Positions 51,540 to 58,485 of a stretch of 64,000 bases of DNA are shown here, piece after piece. The notes below the pieces were generated by a model. That model did not search any database, was not told the DNA's origin, and saw only the letters and a program-made list of their open reading frames with translations. Both the position numbers and the translations under genes were made by a program. Each line of letters starts with the position of its first letter. The first letter of the stretch is position 1. Origin of the DNA: Crossiella sp. CA-258035. Its GTDB lineage: Bacteria; Actinomycetota; Actinomycetes; Mycobacteriales; Pseudonocardiaceae. The DNA lies in assembly GCF_030064675.1 (NCBI RefSeq), contig NZ_CP116413.1, positions 5,488,001 through 5,552,000 on the forward strand, given 5' to 3'.

Positions 51540-52526
51540 CTACTGGAGACCAACTCTGACCACGAGTTTCCCCACCGCGCCGCCGTCCTCCATCAGCTGG
51601 TGGGCCTCGCGGATCTCGGTCAGCGCGAACACCCGGTGGATGCGCACCGGCAGCGTCCCGGCCTCGATCAGCTCCAGGTAGCGCTGGAGGTCGGCCCGCG
51701 GCAGGTCGCTGCTCTCGCCGCCGTAGGCGGTGAGGCGGACGCCGTTGGGCAGGTAGTCCATCGGGTAGAAGTCCGGGATGGTCCACTGGTCGCTGAGCAT
51801 GCCGGTGAAGCAGACCGTGCCGTGCTTTCCGGTGGCGCGCAACGTGTCCGGCAGGGTGTTGGTGCCCACCAGCTCCAGCGCGGCGTGCACACCCCCGGGC
51901 CGGATCTCCCTCACCCGGTCGGCGATCCGGCCGTCGTCGAGGAGCGGGTGGTCGACGCCGAGGTCCCGCAACGCGGCCAACTTGGCCGGATTCCTGGTGG
52001 TGGACAACACTTCCAGCCCGTGCTCCTTGGCCAGCACCGCGGCCGCCACGCCCACCGAGGAGGTGCCGCCGCGGACCAGGAAGCTCTGGCCGGGCTGGAT
52101 CGCCAGTCCGGTGTGCAGCGAGCCGTGCGCGGTCTGCAACATCTCCGGCAGCGCGCCGAGGGTGGCCCAGTCCAGGCTGGTCCGCACCGGGATGACACAA
52201 CTCGCCGGCACCAGGGTGTACTCGGCGTAACCGCCGTCGAAGGCCCGGCCCATGCCGCCCATCATCGCCACCACCGGCTGGCCCGGCTCGAACTCACCGC
52301 CCGGCGCGGCATCCACGGTGCCCACGGCCTCGATGCCGGGCACGATCGGAAATACCGGGTTGGTGGCCAATCCGGTGCGCAGGTGCTGCTCGGAACGGTT
52401 GAGTCCGAAGGCTTCCACCTTGATCCGCACCCACCCCTCGCGGGCCTCCGGCACCGGCACCTCGCGCAACTGGAGCGCCTCCACCGGCCCCGGCCCGTCC
52501 AGCACCACCGCACGCATCATCCTCAT
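51540..52526 (-). CDS. Zinc-type alcohol dehydrogenase/quinone oxidoreductase family protein
   Basis: 328 residues. The MDR pattern is MRAVVLDGPGPVEALQLREV, EAFGLNRSEQHLR, IVPGIEAVGTVDAAPGGEFE, FLVRGGTSSVGVAAAVLAKE (NADPH site) and VFALTEIREAHQLMEDGGAV. It lacks the structural-zinc cysteines, so it is more like a quinone reductase than a zinc alcohol dehydrogenase. Three ATGs lie close together (52526, 52520, 52517); the first is chosen. Downstream of a MerR gene on the same strand with 58 bp between, so probably under its control. Confidence 0.85.
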   Translation of the reverse strand: MRMMRAVVLDGPGPVEALQLREVPVPEAREGWVRIKVEAFGLNRSEQHLRTGLATNPVFPIVPGIEAVGTVDAAPGGEFEPGQPVVAMMGGMGRAFDGGYAEYTLVPASCVIPVRTSLDWATLGALPEMLQTAHGSLHTGLAIQPGQSFLVRGGTSSVGVAAAVLAKEHGLEVLSTTRNPAKLAALRDLGVDHPLLDDGRIADRVREIRPGGVHAALELVGTNTLPDTLRATGKHGTVCFTGMLSDQWTIPDFYPMDYLPNGVRLTAYGGESSDLPRADLQRYLELIEAGTLPVRIHRVFALTEIREAHQLMEDGGAVGKLVVRVGLQ

Positions 52527-52584
52527 GCCGTGGTGCAACCCGCCCCGGTCCGGAAAAGTTCCCGGACCGGGGCGGATCATGCGA

Positions 52585-53505
52585 TCAGTGCGAGGCCCGC
52601 AACGCGGCGATCACCCATTCGAAGGCGGGCACCGCGGGCCCGGCCGGCCGCGGCGGCCACCCGTTGAGCACACCCAGCAGGTGCCAGTACCGCTCCACCC
52701 TGCCGTCGGTGAAGGTCGCCAGCTGCTCGGCCACCCCAGCCCGCTCGGACACCGGTAGCGTCGGCGCGATCCGGTCCAGGTAGGCCCCGGCCTCCGGCGC
52801 GTCCGGCGCGACCCCGGCGGCCAGCGCCGCACCCGCGTGCTCGATCACCAGCTCCGCCGAGATCCCGAAGTCCGGCGACTGCTGGTGCGCCTGCTCGGAC
52901 CCGGCCACCGCCATCTCCCGGACCCGGCGCTGGAAGTCCTCGTCCCGCACCAGCTCCGCCAGCTCCACCCAGGCGTTGACCTGCTCGTCGGTGGGGTCGT
53001 CCGGCAGCTCGGCAGGCAGCTGCCGCATGGAGTCCGCGAGCCCAGCCCCGGGTGCCGCCGGGTCGGTGCCGTCGAACGCGCGCTCGACGAACTCGTCCAG
53101 GATGCGCTGCCGCTCCCCCGCGGACAGTCGCGCCAGTTCGTGCATGAGTTTCATCTCCTCGGTAGTTCCGCCACGTCGAACGACCGCCCGCAGCACCGCC
53201 CGCCGCACCCGCAAGGTGCGGATCTCGGCATCCAGCGCGGTCACGTGCGTCCGCGCCACATCGGTCACCGTGACCTGCTCGGCCAGCACCTTGGCCACCG
53301 TGTCCAGGTCCATCCCCAGCTCACGCAGGGTGCGCACCAGCTCAAGCCGGCCGACCGCGGCCGCGTCGTAGAGCCGGTAACCCCCATAGGACCTGGCGGT
53401 GGGCGGCAGCAGTCCGCTGTCGGACCAGAACCGGATGGTCCTGGTCGACAGACCGGTGCTGCGGGAGAGCTGTCCGATGGTGAACAGCTCGTCTTCGTCG
53501 TTCAC
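52585..53505 (-). CDS. MerR-family transcriptional regulator
   Basis: 306 residues from GTG. The MerR HTH is LFTIGQLSRSTGLSTRTIRF then SGLLPPTARSYGGYRLYDAA, followed by a coiled dimerisation helix. A long C-terminal region (~190 residues, GERQRILDEFVERAF onward) resembles the helical domain of MerR regulators with attached effector domains of unknown ligand. Likely regulates itself and the downstream oxidoreductase. Confidence 0.88.
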   Translation of the reverse strand: MNDEDELFTIGQLSRSTGLSTRTIRFWSDSGLLPPTARSYGGYRLYDAAAVGRLELVRTLRELGMDLDTVAKVLAEQVTVTDVARTHVTALDAEIRTLRVRRAVLRAVVRRGGTTEEMKLMHELARLSAGERQRILDEFVERAFDGTDPAAPGAGLADSMRQLPAELPDDPTDEQVNAWVELAELVRDEDFQRRVREMAVAGSEQAHQQSPDFGISAELVIEHAGAALAAGVAPDAPEAGAYLDRIAPTLPVSERAGVAEQLATFTDGRVERYWHLLGVLNGWPPRPAGPAVPAFEWVIAALRASH

Positions 53506-53687
53506 GAGGAGCAGCCTGAACCTTCCAGCAGGTGGAAACTCAAGCCCATTCTCACCGTCGCGCCGCCGCCCGCAACGGGGAGGCCCCCGCGTGCGATCCC
53601 ACCGCCGACGATGACTCCGCCGAGGAGGAAGTCGATATTGAGGGACAATGGCCCGCATCGAGATCTTGCGGGAGGGGAGTTTTCGAG

Positions 53688-54764
53688 ATGGCGTGGCTTG
53701 ACCGGGATCGAATGCCAGTGCGGTTCACCGTGGGGACCTCCGTCCTGAGCGGCCTCATCCTGACGACAATCCTGAAAGCACTACAGACAGATATCCCCAA
53801 CAGCGTCATCTTCATCTGGTTCGCTCTGACCTCCGGCGGTGTCGCGGTGATCTCCTGGGTCACCTTCTCAATACTTCAGACCACGCGAAAACGCTCAAGA
53901 CGAGCCTTCCTGATGACCTCGGCGTTCAGCCAGAAGTACTACGTGGCCGCGCTCGTGCACCGCCTGCACAGCGCATTCGACCAGGACGGCATCGACCTGG
54001 TGCTCAAAGTGCCGGATCGGGACTACGACGCGGGGGCGCAGTCCCAGCACCTGGAAAGGCTCCTGGACAGACGGCGTGACTACCTGGGCGGCGTGATCGT
54101 GGCCAGCGAGGTGCACCGGCTCCGCGACGACCTGACGAGGTTCTGCCAGAAATCCCGGCTGCCCATTGTCTTCACCGATCTGGAGCCCTTTGAGAACGAG
54201 TCCGAATATCCGGACAACAGCGCTTTCATCGGGTACGACACGGGCGAACTCGGCGACCTGGCCGGAAAATGGCTGGCCAAGCGCCTCCGCGGAAAGAAGC
54301 GCCCACGTGTCCTCATCATCGCCAGCCGCGAGCACCGGAGCCGGCAAGAACGCTGCGCGCAGGTCCTGCGCCGCGAGCTCGACGGTGTGGCGATCACCGT
54401 TGAGGACCGCTGCGACTTCGTGCGTTCTCGCGCGTACGACGCGGTGCACTCCCATGTCCGGCAACTGGAGTCCCGCCAGTGCCTCAACGCGATCTTCTGC
54501 ACCAACGACGAGATGGCCCTGGGCGCTGTTGACGCCCTCTCGGCGACCTTGCCGGCCACGCACAACACGGTCGTCGTCGGCGTCGATGGAGTGCTGGAAG
54601 CGAAAGCGCTCATCAACACCGCGAACAGCCCGCTGCGCGCCACCGTCGTCCAGGACACCCACCGCCTAGCCGTGAGCGTCGCCAACCTCTTGGTCAAGAT
54701 GCACCGCGGCCGCCCGGTGCCGAAGCGAACGATCCTGAACGCTGAGGTGTACGAGGCCGAGTGA
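53688..54764 (+). CDS. Membrane-anchored protein with a LacI/PBP1-type sugar-binding domain
   Basis: 358 residues with a strong GGGAGGGGAG before the ATG. Two hydrophobic segments (~13-31, TVGTSVLSGLILTTILKAL; ~39-63, VIFIWFALTSGGVAVISWVT) are followed by TRKRSRR. By the positive-inside rule, the rest would lie in the cytoplasm. Residues ~78-358 read as a PBP1/LacI effector domain (SAFSQKYYVAALVHRLHSAF, YLGGVIVASEVHRLRDDLTR, LNAIFCTNDEMALGAVDAL, NTVVVGVDGVLEAKALI). No DNA-binding domain is present. The codon use is less GC-rich than neighbours. The last 99 bp overlap the convergent HAD-like gene. I know of no characterised protein with this layout; a sugar-responsive sensor or scaffold is only a guess. 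Confidence 0.8.
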   Translation: MAWLDRDRMPVRFTVGTSVLSGLILTTILKALQTDIPNSVIFIWFALTSGGVAVISWVTFSILQTTRKRSRRAFLMTSAFSQKYYVAALVHRLHSAFDQDGIDLVLKVPDRDYDAGAQSQHLERLLDRRRDYLGGVIVASEVHRLRDDLTRFCQKSRLPIVFTDLEPFENESEYPDNSAFIGYDTGELGDLAGKWLAKRLRGKKRPRVLIIASREHRSRQERCAQVLRRELDGVAITVEDRCDFVRSRAYDAVHSHVRQLESRQCLNAIFCTNDEMALGAVDALSATLPATHNTVVVGVDGVLEAKALINTANSPLRATVVQDTHRLAVSVANLLVKMHRGRPVPKRTILNAEVYEAE

Positions 54765-55253
54765 CCACTCGGTCAGGGTGGCGTAGTCGGCGTCGGTGAG
54801 GCCGTGCCGCGGGTCGACCCGGTGCAGCAGCGCGGTTCCCGGGTGGTGGGCGGACACCCAGGCCCGGTCGGGATCGGTGATCTCGTCGTCGACCCAGGCG
54901 AACGCGCGTCCGGCGGCGAAGGCGACCAGGGCGCGGGTCTTCCAGTGCAGGCCGATCCGCTCGTCGCGTTCGTCCACATCGGACGGTTCCGGCCAGTCGA
55001 CCACCGGCAGCCGGGGCAGGCCGAGCAGCGGGGTGAGGCACTCGTTGGCCTCTTCCATCCAGGTGGTGGCCCAGACCAGTTCGCAGGGCAGGGCGGCGAG
55101 GCGGGGGCCGTGGGCGGGATTGAGCCTGGACAGCAACGGGTTCGCTGTTGCTACCGGGCCGGTTGGGTAGGTCGGGTAGGACTGCCCGCCGAAGGGGATG
55201 AGGGGGCCGTCGACGTCGAGGAACAGCAGCGGAGGTGGGGCGGCGCCGGTCAC
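54666..55253 (-). CDS. HAD-like phosphatase-family protein
   Basis: 195 residues from GTG. The HAD motif I is LLFLDVDGPLIPFGG, then LVWATTWMEEANECLTPLLG, HWKTRALVAFAAGRAFAWVD and DDEITDPDRAWV. This is the pattern of a small actinobacterial HAD group of unknown substrate. Homologous proteins usually end soon after the LTEW segment. Here the frame continues about 30 more residues (SLGLVHLSVQDRSLRHRAAA) antisense to the end of the membrane-sensor gene. The native stop may have been lost when that gene came to lie here. Confidence 0.75.
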   Translation of the reverse strand: MTGAAPPPLLFLDVDGPLIPFGGQSYPTYPTGPVATANPLLSRLNPAHGPRLAALPCELVWATTWMEEANECLTPLLGLPRLPVVDWPEPSDVDERDERIGLHWKTRALVAFAAGRAFAWVDDEITDPDRAWVSAHHPGTALLHRVDPRHGLTDADYATLTEWSLGLVHLSVQDRSLRHRAAAVHLDQEVGDAHG

Positions 55254-55271
55254 GGACGCACGATAGCGAGG

Positions 55272-56393
55272 TCAGGCCGCGCGGGGGGTGGCCCTGAGGA
55301 GTTGGGTGAGGAACTCGGTGTTGGTCGGGGTGGCGCGCAGGCCGTCCAGGAGCTTGTCCACGGCCTGGTGGGGTTCGCAGGTGTGCAGGGCGCGGCGCAG
55401 GGCGCGGGTGGCGGCGATTTCCGTTGCGGAGCACAGGATCTCGTCCTTGCGGGTGCCGGTGCGGCGGATGTCGACGGCGGGGTGGCGGCGCTGGTTGGCG
55501 ATGCCCCGGTCCAGCACGAGCTCGGCGTTGCCGGTGGCCTTGTACTCCTCGAAGATCAGGTTGTCGCCCGCGGAGCCGGTGTCGACGAGGGCGGTGGCGA
55601 AGATGGTGAGGGAGCCGCCCTGCTCGATCGCCCTTGCCGCGCCGAGGAACCGCTTCGGCGGGGTCAGGGCGGCGGCGTCGATGCCGCCGGAGAGGATGCG
55701 GCCGGAGGCGGGGGCGGCCAGGTTGTAGGCGCGGCCCAGGCGGGTCAGGGAATCCAGCAGCACCACCACGTCCTGGCCCAGTTCGACCAGGCGTTTGGCG
55801 CGTTCGATGGCGAGCTCGGCCAGTGCGGTGTGCTCGCGGGGCGGCCGGTCGAAGGTGGCGCCGATGACCTCGCCGGGCACGGTGCGGGCGAAGTCGGTGA
55901 CCTCCTCCGGGCGTTCGCCGACCAGGACCGCCATCAGGTGGCATTCCGGGTGGTTGTGGCTGATCGCGTGCGCGATCGCGTGCAGCACCGTGGTTTTGCC
56001 CGCTTTGGGCGGGGCCACGATCAGCGCGCGCTGGCCCTTGCCGACCGGCATGAGCAGGTCGATCACCCTGGTGGTCAGCGCCTGCGGGGTGGTTTCCAGG
56101 CGCAGGCGGTCGCGGGGGTGGATGGGGGTCAGGTCGGTGAAGGCCGGGCGGGTGGCCGCGCGCAGCGGGTCCTGGCCGTTGATCGTCTCGACCTGGGCCA
56201 GGCGGAGCCTGCCGTTTCCGGCCGGCTGCGCGACTCCGGTGACGCGGTCGCCCCGGCGTAGCTTGCAGGCACCGGCGATGGCTTGCGGGACAAGGACATC
56301 GTCGGGGGTGGGCAGGTAGGAGTGGTCGCGGAGGTAGCTGCGGTTGTCCTGGGTGTCGAGCACCCCGGACACCGTGAAGGTGTTGTCGGACAT
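55272..56393 (-). CDS. Short Rho transcription termination factor paralogue
   Basis: 373 residues, much shorter than actinobacterial housekeeping Rho. The N-terminus is the cold-shock-like RNA-binding domain (YLPTPDDVLVPQAIAGACKL, RRGDRVTGVAQP) without the usual helical extension. In the RNP1-like segment the usual GFGFLR reads NRSYLR. The ATPase core is intact: Walker A APPKAGKTT (127-135), VGERPEEVTDFAR, LLDSLTRLGRAYN (Asp214, Ser215, Arg218) and LSGGIDAAAL. It would act as a ring helicase on RNA. Located alone; 188 bp of leader upstream shows nothing I recognise. It is a paralogue by length; the main rho must lie elsewhere, which this window cannot show. Confidence 0.88.
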   Translation of the reverse strand: MSDNTFTVSGVLDTQDNRSYLRDHSYLPTPDDVLVPQAIAGACKLRRGDRVTGVAQPAGNGRLRLAQVETINGQDPLRAATRPAFTDLTPIHPRDRLRLETTPQALTTRVIDLLMPVGKGQRALIVAPPKAGKTTVLHAIAHAISHNHPECHLMAVLVGERPEEVTDFARTVPGEVIGATFDRPPREHTALAELAIERAKRLVELGQDVVVLLDSLTRLGRAYNLAAPASGRILSGGIDAAALTPPKRFLGAARAIEQGGSLTIFATALVDTGSAGDNLIFEEYKATGNAELVLDRGIANQRRHPAVDIRRTGTRKDEILCSATEIAATRALRRALHTCEPHQAVDKLLDGLRATPTNTEFLTQLLRATPRAA

Positions 56394-56581
56394 GGGTTTT
56401 CTTTCCGTGAGGTGGTTCGCCGGGGAAGGCGGGTAGCCACGTCCGGCGAGGGGGAACCGTGAAATCGGAAACCGGCTGTTGGGGGACGACTGTCCAGAAC
56501 CCGCGAGCGGTAGACGCCTTCACGGTAGCAGACCGCGCGCCGCTCGCCCAGTGAGTTGTCCCACGGCACCCCCGCCCCAGG

Positions 56582-57214
56582 TCAGTGGCGGCCCACCCGG
56601 TCCGGACGCGGCGCGGTCGCGGCGTGCGGCCGTCGGCGGTACCACATCGTCCACGCCACCAGCAGCCCGACCGCGACCAGCTCGATCACCTGGCTGAGAC
56701 CGGCCATCACCTCGATCGGCAGCCGGTAGACCAGCACCGCCCTGACCGCGGAGGCAGCCAGCAGGCCCCCGGCCCAGACCGTGGTCAGCAGCAGGAACAG
56801 GCGGCGGAACGCGGGTTCCTCGGCGATGCGCTGGTCCCAGTCCTCGGCGCCGGTGCCGCGCATGCGCCTGGCCACGTGGAAGATGGCGGGCCGGGTGGTC
56901 AGGCAGGTGCCGAGGAAGACCAGCGCGACCACGGTGGTGATCAGCGGTTCGCGCAGCAGCATGAGCCGGGGGTCGCTGGTCAGCAGGGCGCCGATGAGGC
57001 TGAGCAGGCTGGTCAGCAGCATGAGCAGGACCAGTGGCTCGACCCGGCGGCGGGCGCAGAGCAGGTAGCCGGCGCGTAGCCCCACCGCGATGGTGCCGGC
57101 CAGCAGGCAGGTCAGGTTGTCGAAGCCGAGCAGGCGGGCGGCGTAGAAGGTCAGCGGGGACAGGCCGATGTCCAGCACCAGTCCCAGCAGCCAGGTGAAC
57201 CGGTTGTGCGGCAT
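56582..57214 (-). CDS. Polytopic membrane protein (VC0807-like family)
   Basis: 210 residues with about six hydrophobic segments. The sequence (NRFTWLLGLVLDIGLSPLTF, LVLLMLLTSLLSLIGALLTS, FLGTCLTTRPAIFHVARRM) matches a family of unannotated bacterial inner-membrane proteins named after VC0807. GTG 57220 is in frame and overlaps the P450 stop by 3 bp (GTGA), so the gene is translationally coupled to the cytochrome P450 whichever start is used. Function is unknown. Confidence 0.7.
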   Translation of the reverse strand: MPHNRFTWLLGLVLDIGLSPLTFYAARLLGFDNLTCLLAGTIAVGLRAGYLLCARRRVEPLVLLMLLTSLLSLIGALLTSDPRLMLLREPLITTVVALVFLGTCLTTRPAIFHVARRMRGTGAEDWDQRIAEEPAFRRLFLLLTTVWAGGLLAASAVRAVLVYRLPIEVMAGLSQVIELVAVGLLVAWTMWYRRRPHAATAPRPDRVGRH

Positions 57215-57216
57215 GG

Positions 57217-58428
57217 TCACCACCCCACCGGCAGGCGGTCCAGGCCGAAGACCTGCGCCTGCTGTTTGTAGCGCGGTTCCGCCGAGGTCAGGTGCAGCGT
57301 GGGCAGCCGGGTGAGCAGGCGGGTGAAGGCGATCTCCAGTTCGGCGCGGGCCAGGTGCGCGCCGATGCACTGGTGCGGACCGTGTCCGAAGGCGAGGTGG
57401 TGCCGGGCCGGGCGGGACGGGTCGAACTCGTCGGGGCGGTCGAGGAAATCGGGATCGCGGTTGGCGGACAGGCCGAGGGTGAGCACGCCCTCCCCCGCCC
57501 GGATGAGCCTGCCGCCCAGCTCGACGTCGGCGGTGGCGACCCTGGCGGCCACCGTGTCGGCGACGGAGAGGAAGCGGAGCAGCTCCTCGACCACCGCGGG
57601 CATACGCCGGGGATCTTCGCGGAGTTCCCGGCACAGCTCAGGTTCACCGAGCAGGGTGAGCAGGCCGAGGGAGATCATGTTCGCGGTGGTCTCGTGCCCG
57701 GCGACCAGCAGGATCAGCAGCATGCCCACCGCGCCGGGCCTGCTCAGGCTGCCCTCGGCGACCGGTCCCGCAACGAGCCTGCTCACCAGATCTCCGGCGA
57801 CCGGCTCGGCAGCCAGCCCGCTCACCAGGTCCCCAGCGGTTTCGCGCTGCCGCCGCTCGAACAGCGCGTCCAGGTAGCCGAACAGCTCCCCCGTGGCCGC
57901 GCCCGACTCCTCGGCACTACTGGCCTGGCTCAACGCGACACGAGTCCGCGACTCGAAGAACTCGTGGTCGGCATAGGGCACCCCGAGCATCCGGCAGATC
58001 ACCAGCGAGGGCAGTGGCAGCGCGAACGCCGACACCAGGTCCGCCTCCGGCCCACTCGCCACCATCTCGTCGATGAGCCGGTCGGCCACCCGTTCGATCT
58101 CCGGCCGCAGCGCGCTCACCCGGCGCACGGTGAACTCGGCGTTGAGCATCCGCCGGTACACCCCGTGCTCGGGCGGGTCGGTGTCCAGGAACGGTCGCCG
58201 CCGCGCGGGTGGACCGTCGCCTTCGCGTCTGCGGGGGAAGCCGGGGCGGGTGGCGTCGATGCTGAAGCGCGGGTCGGTGAGCACCGTGCGCACGTCGGCA
58301 TGCCTGCTGACCAGCCAGACCCGGTCGCCGCTGGGCAGGGTGGCCCTGGCGACCGGGTCGGTGGCGCGCAGCCGGGCGTACTCCGGCGGCTCGGTGTGCG
58401 GACAGGTGCGCGGGATCGGGAGTTTCAC
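57217..58428 (-). CDS. Cytochrome P450
   Basis: 403 residues. The I-helix is LILLVAGHETTANMI, the K-helix is VVEELLRFLS (ExxR), and the heme ligand loop is FGHGPHQCIGAHLARAELEI. The front of the protein has the CYP105/107-like wording PFLDTDPPEHGVYRRMLNAE. There is an unusual 13-residue tandem duplication (AGDLVSGLAAEPV/AGDLVSRLVAGPV) before the I-helix. GTG 58428 gives a normal start. No ferredoxin gene is adjacent. Substrate cannot be inferred; it could modify a secondary metabolite or a xenobiotic. Confidence 0.92.
   Translation of the reverse strand: MKLPIPRTCPHTEPPEYARLRATDPVARATLPSGDRVWLVSRHADVRTVLTDPRFSIDATRPGFPRRREGDGPPARRRPFLDTDPPEHGVYRRMLNAEFTVRRVSALRPEIERVADRLIDEMVASGPEADLVSAFALPLPSLVICRMLGVPYADHEFFESRTRVALSQASSAEESGAATGELFGYLDALFERRQRETAGDLVSGLAAEPVAGDLVSRLVAGPVAEGSLSRPGAVGMLLILLVAGHETTANMISLGLLTLLGEPELCRELREDPRRMPAVVEELLRFLSVADTVAARVATADVELGGRLIRAGEGVLTLGLSANRDPDFLDRPDEFDPSRPARHHLAFGHGPHQCIGAHLARAELEIAFTRLLTRLPTLHLTSAEPRYKQQAQVFGLDRLPVGW
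57760..57837 (-). repeat. 39-bp imperfect tandem duplication inside the P450 gene
   Basis: 57799-57837 and 57760-57798 encode AGDLVSGLAAEPV and AGDLVSRLVAGPV. The two copies are in frame and directly adjacent. They lie in the loop before the I-helix, so the change probably lengthens a surface or substrate-access region without breaking the fold. Confidence 0.7.
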
Positions 58429-58485
58429 GAACGCGACGCTAGGGACGGGCCGGGTGGAGTTGCCTCGGCGCACGGGTGGGTTCGC

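Noticed and set aside
49944-58428. Secondary-metabolite biosynthetic cluster
   Set aside because: A monooxygenase, a P450 and SARP-like regulators are present, but no PKS, NRPS, terpene or RiPP core enzyme is seen; scattered tailoring-type enzymes alone do not support a cluster.
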